Assembly (NCBI GenBank): GCA_011048585.1 | Contig: DSDS01000093.1 | Location: 1-5,055, forward strand | Direction: 5' to 3' | From: Desulfurivibrio alkaliphilus | GTDB taxonomy: Bacteria > Desulfobacterota > Desulfobulbia > Desulfobulbales > Desulfurivibrionaceae | DNA: 5,055 nt | In this document: positions 1-5,055 of the stretch, one piece after another | How the letters are laid out: each line of letters opens with the position of its first letter | How positions within the stretch are numbered: position 1 is the first letter of the stretch | Position numbers and translations under genes: made by a program | The notes under the pieces: generated by a model | The model's database searches: none | What the model was told of the DNA's origin: nothing | What the model saw: the letters and a program-made list of their open reading frames with translations, nothing else

Positions 1-17
1 CCTAAAAAAGAATAATT

Positions 18-578
18 ATGTCGAATAGTGATTGCCTGGCCCGAAAAGAGGGCCCAACGCTTGCCCCCCCCGGATTGAATGAGCAACAGGAATCCCGGAC
101 TCACAAGGTTCTTACCGATCTGCGCATTATTTTCCGAGCCATTCAGGCTTACTCCAAGGGGGTGGAACGGCAATGCCGGGTCAGCGCCACCATGCTCTGG
201 GCCCTAAGGGAGATCGCCGCCGCTGGCCAGATGCGAATCTCCGGGGTGGCCAAGGCCTTGGCCATCCACCAGTCCACGGCCAGTAACCTGCTGGACAAAC
301 TGGAAACCCGCGGCTTGGTGGCCCGCCAGCGGGGGGGACAGCGGGAAGACCAACGGGTGGTCATAGTTGCCCTGACCCCGGCGGGTCAGGAGTTGCTGAC
401 CCAGGCCGCCAACCTGAACCACGGACCGCTGGCCGAAGCCCTGCAGCGGCTCTCCAGCGCCCAACTTGCCGAACTGGGCCGAGGTTTGGACCAACTGGTC
501 GCCGTGCTACCGGCCGGCAATCCGACCTTGGGTCCGCCCCCGCCGATTACCGACTGTGCCGTCAAAACGGACGGCTGA
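18..578 (+). CDS. MarR-family winged-helix transcriptional regulator
   Basis: A 186-residue protein with the MarR fold. After a poorly conserved N-terminal 30 residues come a helical dimerisation segment (about 31-55) and the winged helix-turn-helix: a first helix at about 73-81 (RISGVAKAL), a recognition helix at about 84-99 (HQSTASNLLDKLETRG) and a wing at about 101-119. The wing holds the family's D-x-R pair (D111, R113) followed by the typical ALTPAG turn. A C-terminal helix (about 136-163) would complete the dimer interface. MarR proteins are mostly ligand-released repressors binding short palindromes. Sitting first in a same-strand run with methyltransferase genes, it probably controls them and itself; that is inference. 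The ATG at 18 is the first available start but has only a weak purine-rich stretch before it (4-12). A TTG at 75 could be an alternative. The Pro-rich C-terminal tail (about 166-186) lies outside the usual domain. The family call is firm; ligand and targets are unknown. Confidence 0.9.
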   Translation: MSNSDCLARKEGPTLAPPGLNEQQESRTHKVLTDLRIIFRAIQAYSKGVERQCRVSATMLWALREIAAAGQMRISGVAKALAIHQSTASNLLDKLETRGLVARQRGGQREDQRVVIVALTPAGQELLTQAANLNHGPLAEALQRLSSAQLAELGRGLDQLVAVLPAGNPTLGPPPPITDCAVKTDG

Positions 579-581
579 AAA

Positions 582-597
582 CCAAAACAGTTTTTGG
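582..597 (+). promoter_or_regulatory. Inverted repeat overlapping the gene 2 ribosome binding site
   Basis: CCAAAA (582-587) and TTTTGG (592-597) form a perfect 6-bp inverted repeat around a 4-base centre, in the 30-bp gap after the MarR gene. The right arm contains the first two G's of the GGAGG Shine-Dalgarno at 596-600. As RNA, a hairpin here would partly cover the ribosome binding site; as DNA it is a possible operator half-site pair. The repeat is seen directly; both roles are inference, and the short A/T-rich stem may be chance. Confidence 0.35.
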
Positions 598-600
598 AGG
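596..600 (+). promoter_or_regulatory. Shine-Dalgarno GGAGG deciding the GTG start of gene 2
   Basis: GGAGG ends 8 bases before the GTG at 609. This strong, well-spaced site supports the non-ATG start over the in-frame GTG at 675, which has no comparable purine run before it. Confidence 0.75.
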
Positions 601-608
601 AGTGAAGT

Positions 609-1376
609 GTGATAAAAACCCGAAAACCCGTATCGCTTCAGGGACCATTGCCCGTAAACCACCCGTTGCCAAAGGTGGCCGGAATACGGCCGGACCCGGA
701 CGGACGGGTACTCAGTTTCGCCCCCGGGTTCGATCGTGATTTCGTAGAACGCCTTTTAGGCCGGCGGCGCCGGCAAAAGTTGAGCAGGTCCACCGCCCGG
801 CGGATAACCATCCAGGAAACCGAAATCCCTGGCCTGCTCAAGCCCCGGCTGGTCCAGCAGCTGGTTCAACCCGTCGCTCTGGACGGCAATATCCTGCTGG
901 GAGAGGGGTTGCTGCTGAAAAACCCCAAACTGGTCCAAGCCCTGCAAGACGCGGTTGCGGTGAGCTGTTTCGTGGCCACCATCGGCCCGGACTTGGACCG
1001 GAGGATTGATAAATTGCAACACCAGGGGCGGCTGGCCAATGCCGCCGTGCTCGACGCCCTGGGCTCGGGGGCGGTGGAAAGAGTGGCCGACCAGTTTCAA
1101 AAACAGGTGGCGGCGGAATATCAGGGCCAGGGTCTGGTGGTCGGCCCCCGCTTCAGCCCGGGCTACTGCGACTGGCCGCTTACCGATCAGCCCGGGCTTT
1201 TCTCCCTGCTCGACCATAAGCAAATCGGGGTGGAGCTGGATCGCTCCTGTCTGATGCAGCCGCGCAAATCGATCTCCGCCATCTTCGGACTGTACCCCGC
1301 CACTAAGGCCCCGGCTGACCGCAATCTGATTCCCTGCCGCCGCTGTAAGAAGCAAAACTGCATCGCTCGTCGCTAA
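609..1376 (+). CDS. Stand-alone MetH (B12-dependent methionine synthase) activation-domain-like protein
   Basis: A 255-residue soluble protein starting at GTG. Its second half resembles the AdoMet-binding reactivation domain of cobalamin-dependent methionine synthase. At 181-190 it has R-x-x-P-G-Y followed by D-W-P, matching the RxxxGY AdoMet-binding consensus of MetH (R1134, G1138, Y1139 in E. coli). The segment SCLMQPRKSISAIFGL (213-228) corresponds to the domain's C-terminal strand and loop. Residues about 33-58 look like the family's N-terminal strand and helix; 1-32 appear to be a poorly conserved extension. No homocysteine, folate or cobalamin-binding module is fused. The tail carries C243, C246 and C251 (CxxCxxxxC), possibly a metal or Fe-S site. 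In MetH this domain reductively methylates inactive Co(II). Beside corrinoid methyltransferase genes, a role in reactivating or binding a corrinoid protein is plausible but inferred. It could instead serve a split MetH encoded elsewhere. Confidence 0.82.
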   Translation: MIKTRKPVSLQGPLPVNHPLPKVAGIRPDPDGRVLSFAPGFDRDFVERLLGRRRRQKLSRSTARRITIQETEIPGLLKPRLVQQLVQPVALDGNILLGEGLLLKNPKLVQALQDAVAVSCFVATIGPDLDRRIDKLQHQGRLANAAVLDALGSGAVERVADQFQKQVAAEYQGQGLVVGPRFSPGYCDWPLTDQPGLFSLLDHKQIGVELDRSCLMQPRKSISAIFGLYPATKAPADRNLIPCRRCKKQNCIARR

Positions 1377-1385
1377 GAAGGCGAG

Positions 1386-1433
1386 GGGCTGCCCCCCACT
1401 TCGGGCGATCTCCCCCCCGCGACTTAGCAGCCC
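1386..1433 (+). other. Long-range inverted repeat in the 92-bp gap before the first methyltransferase gene
   Basis: GGGCTGC (1386-1392) is exactly complementary to GCAGCCC (1427-1433), giving a possible 7-bp, GC-rich stem enclosing 34 bases that include C-runs. No T-run follows the right arm, so it is not a standard intrinsic terminator. It might be an mRNA stability or attenuation element. The large loop and GC-rich composition make chance pairing quite possible. Confidence 0.25.
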
Positions 1434-1434
1434 T

Positions 1435-1450
1435 TTGGGAGTACGCCCAA
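1435..1450. promoter_or_regulatory. 16-bp near-perfect palindrome, candidate operator
   Basis: TTGGGAGTACGCCCAA is symmetric at 14 of 16 positions (arms TTGGG/CCCAA, centre GTAC). It lies 7 bases before the Shine-Dalgarno of the MttB-like gene at 1469. Length and symmetry suit a dimeric winged-helix protein such as the MarR product of 18-578. That pairing is inference, and the CCAAAA/TTTTGG repeat at 582-597 does not share its sequence. As RNA it could only form a short 5-bp hairpin. Confidence 0.4.
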
Positions 1451-1457
1451 TAATGAC

Positions 1458-1463
1458 AAGGAG
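1458..1463 (+). promoter_or_regulatory. Shine-Dalgarno AAGGAG for the first MttB-like gene
   Basis: AAGGAG (within AAGGAGAGG, 1458-1466) ends 5 bases before the ATG at 1469. This strong site fixes the start of the MttB-like protein. Confidence 0.75.
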
Positions 1464-1468
1464 AGGTA

Positions 1469-2932
1469 ATGAAAATACGTAAAGGACTGCAGGGCGGCAG
1501 TTACAAGCCTTTAAGCCAGGAAGATATCGGCAGAATTCACCAGACCAGTCTCGAGGTTTTTGCCGAGATCGGCATCCAGGTCAACTTTCCCGCCGCCCTG
1601 GAGCTGTTCGCCGCGGCCGGGGCCAAGGTGGACCGCGAGACATCCATCGTCAAGATGTCCGGCGAGCTGGTGGAAAGGATTGTCAGCCAGGCTCCGCCGA
1701 TGATCAATCTCTGCGGCCGCGACCCCGAAGGAGAGCATGACTGCGAGATCGGGGGGACCAGGGTTTACATGGGCACCGGCGGCACCGCCCTCAATGTCCA
1801 GGAGCCGGGCAGCACCGAAATCCGCCGCTCCCAAACCCGGGACATTATGGATATGGCCCGGATGGTGGAGTCCCTGGACAATATCCATTTCTACATGCTC
1901 AACGTCTATCCCGGTGACGTCAGTGTCGAGGATGTCGATGTCAACCGTTTCGGAGCCGCCCTCAACCGCACCGAAAAACACGTCATGGGCGGGGTTTATA
2001 CCGTTGAGGGGGTCCGCAATGTAATCAAGATGGCGGAGATGATCGCCGGCTCTCCCGAAGCCCTGCGCCGGCGGCCTTTTATCTCCATGGTTACCTGCCC
2101 CATCAGCCCCTTCAAACTTGATGAATCCTACGGCGAGTTGACCATGGAAGCGGCCCGCAACCGGATTCCGGTGGTGGTTCCCACCGAACCGCTCTGCGGG
2201 GCCACCGCCCCGGTTACCCTGGCCGGCAACCTGGTGGTTCAGAATGTCGACTCTTTAGCCGGAGTGATGTTGGCCCAGTTGACCAATTCCGGCACCCCCT
2301 GTCTTTACGGCTGCATCTCCTCGATCACCGACCTGCGCGACCTCAAGTACCTGGCCGGGGCGGTGGAGATGGGCCTGATGAACGCCGGGGCCGCCCAGAT
2401 GGCCCAGTTTTACCGGCTGCCCTTTTACGCCACCGCCGGCATGACCGACTCCAAGGTAGTGGATGCCCAGGCCGGTTACGAGTCGGCAATAACCAGCGTG
2501 CTGGTGGCCCTGGCCGGAGCCAACTTCATCCATGACGCCGCCGGCTTCATCGAATTCTGCCTCACCGCCTCCTTCGACAAACTGGTGATCGACAACGAGA
2601 TCCTGGGGATGGCCATGCGGGCGGTGGAGGGGATCCGGGTGGATGACGAAACCCTGGCCCTGGATGAGCTGAAAAAGGCCGGTCCCGGCGGCCAGTTCGT
2701 GACCTCCCGCCACACCCGCCGCTTTATGCGCCAGGAGCATTACAAGCCCCAGCTCAGCGACCGCGACAACCGGGAACCCTGGGCCCTGGGCGGCTCCCTG
2801 ACCGCCCGGCAACGAGCCACCGCCCGCTGCCGGGAGATCCTTGATGCCCCCCCGCGCTCGATCCTGCCCGAGGAGGTCCGTCAACGGATCAAGGCTGAGA
2901 TTCCCGGGCTGCAGTCTTTTCTCATGGAGTAA
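1469..2932 (+). CDS. MttB-superfamily corrinoid methyltransferase, non-pyrrolysine (MtgB-like)
   Basis: A complete 487-residue protein of the trimethylamine methyltransferase (MttB) superfamily, at the family's usual length of about 470-500. Recognisable family segments are LSQEDIGRIHQTSLEVFAEI (15-34), GTGGTALNV (102-110), IKMAEMIAGSPEALRRRP (186-203), PLCGATAPVTLAGN (241-254), YATAGMTDSKVVDAQAGYE (320-338) and VIDNEILGM (373-381). No membrane segment or signal peptide is seen, so it is cytoplasmic. Archaeal trimethylamine enzymes carry pyrrolysine at an in-frame UAG. This reading frame has no internal UAG and ends in TAA, so it belongs with the pyrrolysine-free branch, whose characterised members demethylate quaternary amines such as glycine betaine, proline betaine and carnitine. 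Expected role: methyl transfer from such a substrate to Co(I) of a corrinoid protein. The substrate cannot be assigned. The next gene starts 3 bases after its stop, indicating co-translation. Confidence 0.92.
   Translation: MKIRKGLQGGSYKPLSQEDIGRIHQTSLEVFAEIGIQVNFPAALELFAAAGAKVDRETSIVKMSGELVERIVSQAPPMINLCGRDPEGEHDCEIGGTRVYMGTGGTALNVQEPGSTEIRRSQTRDIMDMARMVESLDNIHFYMLNVYPGDVSVEDVDVNRFGAALNRTEKHVMGGVYTVEGVRNVIKMAEMIAGSPEALRRRPFISMVTCPISPFKLDESYGELTMEAARNRIPVVVPTEPLCGATAPVTLAGNLVVQNVDSLAGVMLAQLTNSGTPCLYGCISSITDLRDLKYLAGAVEMGLMNAGAAQMAQFYRLPFYATAGMTDSKVVDAQAGYESAITSVLVALAGANFIHDAAGFIEFCLTASFDKLVIDNEILGMAMRAVEGIRVDDETLALDELKKAGPGGQFVTSRHTRRFMRQEHYKPQLSDRDNREPWALGGSLTARQRATARCREILDAPPRSILPEEVRQRIKAEIPGLQSFLME
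2926..2929 (+). promoter_or_regulatory. Shine-Dalgarno GGAG inside the end of the first MttB-like gene
   Basis: GGAG lies in the last codons before the TAA at 2930 and ends 6 bases before the ATG at 2936. Termination and re-initiation are therefore nearly adjacent, suggesting translational coupling of methyltransferase and pterin methyltransferase. Confidence 0.6.
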
Positions 2933-2935
2933 CCG

Positions 2936-3733
2936 ATGATCACCATTGCTGAAAAAATCAACGCCACCATTCCCGCCACCCGCCGGATCATCGAAGAGCG
3001 GGATACAACTGCTCTGCTGGATCTGGCCCGGCGCCAGGCCGACGCCGGGGCCGACTATATCGACGTCAACGTGGGTACCGGCCATGGCAGCGGAGCCGAC
3101 GAGATCGCCGCCATGACCTGGGCGGTCAACACCATCCAGGAAGCGTTCGATACCCCGCTCTGCATCGACAGCGCCGATGCGGACGTACTCGAAGCGGGAC
3201 TGGTTGCCCGCCGGGGCCGGCCGGCCCTGATCAACTCCACCAAGGCCACCGAGGAAAACCTTACCGCCGTGGTCCCCCTGGCCGCCCGTTTCAAGTTGCC
3301 CCTGGTGGGGCTGGCCATGGATCAAACGGGAATCCCCCCCAGCGCCGAGGCCCGGCTGGCCGCCTGCCACAAGATCGCCGCCTTCTGCGCCAGGCACGGG
3401 GTACCCGAGGAAGACCTCTTTTTTGACCCCCTGGTGGTGCCGGTGAGCACCGATATCAGACAGGGAATGATTACCCTGGAAACCATCCGCGCCATCAAGG
3501 AAGCCCTGCCCCGGGCTAAAACGGTGCTGGCGGTCTCCAACATTTCATTCGGCCTGCCCCAGCGCCAAAGACTCAACGGGGCTTTTATCCAGATGGCGGT
3601 GGCCGCCGGCCTGGACGGAGGGATCCTCAACGTGCTGGACCGGGAGCTTACGGGAGCCATCCGCGCCGCCGAAGTGCTGACGGGCAGAGACAAACACTGC
3701 CGCCGCTATACCAGATTCTTTCGCCAAAGGTAA
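2936..3733 (+). CDS. Methyltetrahydrofolate:corrinoid protein methyltransferase (AcsE/MtgA type)
   Basis: A 265-residue cytoplasmic TIM-barrel protein of the pterin-binding methyltransferase family, close to the roughly 262-residue length of acetogen AcsE. Family landmarks are IAEKINATIP (4-13), the strand DVNVG (43-47), CIDSAD (76-81), INSTKATEEN (99-108), FDPLVVPV (163-170) and VSNISFGLP (200-208). D78, N100, D164 and N202 fall where AcsE has its pterin- and methyl-transfer-site residues (D75, N96, D160, N199), so the site appears intact. AcsE moves methyl from methyl-THF to the corrinoid iron-sulfur protein. MtgA-type relatives beside MttB homologues run the reverse step, from methyl-corrinoid to THF. 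Its position between two MttB-like genes favours the second role. It is too short to be MetH and lacks the GGCCG-type Zn motif of homocysteine-binding domains. The gaps of 3 bp upstream and 6 bp downstream put it in one operon with both MttB-like genes. The exact subfamily is uncertain. Confidence 0.9.
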   Translation: MITIAEKINATIPATRRIIEERDTTALLDLARRQADAGADYIDVNVGTGHGSGADEIAAMTWAVNTIQEAFDTPLCIDSADADVLEAGLVARRGRPALINSTKATEENLTAVVPLAARFKLPLVGLAMDQTGIPPSAEARLAACHKIAAFCARHGVPEEDLFFDPLVVPVSTDIRQGMITLETIRAIKEALPRAKTVLAVSNISFGLPQRQRLNGAFIQMAVAAGLDGGILNVLDRELTGAIRAAEVLTGRDKHCRRYTRFFRQR

Positions 3734-3739
3734 AAAGAG

Positions 3740-5055
3740 ATGACTGAACCTGATACATTTCGCCCAGGAACTGTAATTAAGCCCTATGAACGGCTCAGCG
3801 CCGGCCAGATCGATCTGCTGGACCAGGCCTCGCTGACGATTCTGGAGGAGACCGGAATCTGGTGCCATAACCCGCGGGCGGCCCAACTGTTCGCCGCCCA
3901 CGGGGCCCGGGTCGAGGATATACCCGGCGGCGATGGCACCTGCAAACGGGTCTTTTTCCCGCCCGAGATGGTACGCCGCAACATCGCTTTAGCGCCAAGC
4001 CGGGTGGTTCTGGGGGCGCGGGATCCGGCCAACCGGCTGCTGCTGGATGCCGAGGTGCCCCGGATCTATTTCGGCTCGGGCTCGGAGACCAACATCTGGC
4101 TGGAAACCGAACTGGAGGAATTTCAGGCGGTTGCCGATCCCAGCCGCAAAATAACCGCTCCCCGCTATGTGGAAAAACGCGGCAACGCCCTGTTGCTGGC
4201 CCGGGCGGCCCGGCTCTGCGAACAGTTGGAGCATCTCGATTTTTTTATCCGACCGGTCAATGTCCAGGACAGCGACATCAGTGAGAAAAACCATGACGTC
4301 AACAAGTTCTTTGCCAGCCTGAACAATATTACTAAGCATGTCCAGGCCGGACTGACCACCAGGGAGAGCCTGGGCAAGGTTCTGAAGATGGCCGAGATCA
4401 TAGCCGGCGGCAGCGAAGAGTTGCGGCAAAACCCGGTGATCTCCTTTATCGCCTGCGTTTTTAAAAGCCCCCTGCAACTGGTGGAGGACACCACCGACAA
4501 GGTTTTCGACATTGTCGAAGCCGGTATGCCCCTGGTGATCTCCTCCTCGCCCCAGGGCGGTTCTTCGGCCCCGATCCAGGAAGCGGGGATGGTGGCCCAG
4601 ATCAACGCCGAGATTTTAGCCGGGGTGCTGCTCACCCAGTTGATCAGGCCCGGCGCTCCGGTACTGTATGGCAGCGTGCCGGTGCGGGCTCGGCTCGACG
4701 ATCTCCACGATCTCTATGGCTGCCCGGAGTTCAACCAGTACAACAACGATACCGTCCAGATGGCCCGCCATTACAAAATCCCCTGCTACTCGACCGCCGG
4801 GGTCGGCGACGCCTCCATTCCGGGGATGCAGGCCACCTTCGAAAAGGTTTTTACTCATCTTTACATGGGGCTGTGCGGAGCCCAGTATATCCATTACTCC
4901 TTCGGCCTGCTGGACCGGACCAACATCTTCTGTCCGCTCCAGGCGGTGCTGGACAATGAGCAGGTGGGCAAGGTCAAGCATTGCCTGCGTCCGCCCAGGG
5001 TCGACGAGCGGAGCGTTGACGAGGTGCTGGCCATGATCGCCAAGGTGATGAAGTC
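3740..5055 (+). CDS. Second MttB-superfamily methyltransferase, divergent paralogue, 3' end cut off
   Basis: An open frame from ATG 3740 to the window edge, 438 codons visible with no stop and no in-frame UAG. Alignment to the 1469-2932 product suggests about 80 residues are missing. Shared segments include KMAEIIAGGSEELRQNPVIS (216-235), GGSSAPIQEAG (273-283), ILAGVLLTQL (292-301), APVLYGS (306-312), YSTAGVGD (350-357) and LDNEQVGK (404-411). The two proteins are clearly homologous but far apart. Where the first has T-D-S-K-V-V-D-A-Q (326-334), this one has G-D-A-S-I-P-G-M-Q (356-364), so the Lys and second Asp are lost while D357 and Q364 remain. A different substrate or role is therefore likely; this is inference. 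It follows the pterin methyltransferase by 6 bp, with that gene's TAA in the same frame, so no earlier start exists. The Shine-Dalgarno is weak: AAAGG at 3726-3730, 9 bases away. It probably uses the same corrinoid/THF chain. Confidence 0.88.
   Translation, partial: MTEPDTFRPGTVIKPYERLSAGQIDLLDQASLTILEETGIWCHNPRAAQLFAAHGARVEDIPGGDGTCKRVFFPPEMVRRNIALAPSRVVLGARDPANRLLLDAEVPRIYFGSGSETNIWLETELEEFQAVADPSRKITAPRYVEKRGNALLLARAARLCEQLEHLDFFIRPVNVQDSDISEKNHDVNKFFASLNNITKHVQAGLTTRESLGKVLKMAEIIAGGSEELRQNPVISFIACVFKSPLQLVEDTTDKVFDIVEAGMPLVISSSPQGGSSAPIQEAGMVAQINAEILAGVLLTQLIRPGAPVLYGSVPVRARLDDLHDLYGCPEFNQYNNDTVQMARHYKIPCYSTAGVGDASIPGMQATFEKVFTHLYMGLCGAQYIHYSFGLLDRTNIFCPLQAVLDNEQVGKVKHCLRPPRVDERSVDEVLAMIAKVMK

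Noticed and set aside
64..71. C-run of eight bases as a possible frameshift point in the MarR gene (similar seven-C runs near 1411, 2847 and 3334)
   Set aside because: The reading frames continue intact with sensible protein on both sides. Such runs fit the GC-rich composition.
756..1355. A 199-residue open frame on the minus strand
   Set aside because: It is antisense to the MetH-activation-like gene, whose RxxPGY motif and strong Shine-Dalgarno support the + strand. The composition is shadow-like.
1377..1468. Cobalamin riboswitch in the gap before the first MttB-like gene
   Set aside because: The gap is too short for a complete riboswitch and I see no recognisable B12-box sequence.
2255..3397. 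A 380-residue open frame on the minus strand across two genes
   Set aside because: It is antisense to the well-supported MttB-like and pterin methyltransferase genes. Its Gly/His/Gln-rich composition is typical of the complement of GC-rich coding DNA, and it shows no family motif.
3731..3742. Possible fusion of the pterin methyltransferase with the second MttB-like protein, as both share a frame
   Set aside because: A TAA stop is followed after 6 bases by an ATG, and both proteins have normal family ends around it. Shared frame is expected in one case out of three.
3989..4981. Several minus-strand frames and a + frame at 4668-5036 over the right end
   Set aside because: All overlap the continuous + strand MttB-like frame from 3740, which matches its family over the whole visible length and simply lacks a stop inside the window.
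1469..5055. Possible pyrrolysine (UAG) read-through in the MttB-like genes
   Set aside because: Neither frame has an internal UAG. The first ends in TAA with the next gene beginning 3 bases later, and the second is open throughout.

Overview
The window is a single-strand, tightly packed block of five genes. All read on the + strand and the last is cut by the right edge. DNA is GC-rich, with strongly G/C-biased third codon positions and no transfer-associated elements visible. The gene content points to an anaerobic bacterium that moves methyl groups through corrinoid proteins onto tetrahydrofolate: a sulfate reducer of the Desulfobacterota type or a GC-rich acetogen. That taxonomic guess is inference from gene content and base composition only.

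Layout: (1) 18-578, a MarR-family winged-helix regulator. (2) 609-1376, a stand-alone protein with a MetH-type (B12-dependent methionine synthase) reactivation domain and a C-terminal Cys triad. (3) A 92-bp gap (1377-1468) with a near-perfect 16-bp palindrome and a longer-range inverted repeat. (4) 1469-2932, an MttB-superfamily methyltransferase without pyrrolysine. (5) 2936-3733, a methyltetrahydrofolate:corrinoid methyltransferase (AcsE/MtgA type) with its pterin-site residues intact. (6) 3740 to beyond 5055, a second, clearly divergent MttB-superfamily protein, about 438 residues visible and roughly 80 missing.

How they fit: in known systems an MttB/MtgB-type enzyme moves a methyl group from a (usually quaternary) amine to Co(I) of a small corrinoid protein. 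An MtgA-type enzyme then passes it from the corrinoid to tetrahydrofolate, feeding the Wood-Ljungdahl methyl branch. The MetH-activation-like protein would be a candidate for handling or reactivating oxidised corrinoid. The MarR protein is a likely local substrate-responsive regulator. The corrinoid carrier protein, an ATP-dependent RACE/RamA-type activator and an amine transporter are not in the window and may lie just outside it.

The most interesting points are two divergent non-pyrrolysine MttB paralogues around one pterin methyltransferase, the altered TDSK-type motif in the second paralogue, the free-standing MetH-activation-like protein with its CxxCxxxxC tail, and the inverted repeats before genes 2 and 3. 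The substrate cannot be read from the sequence.
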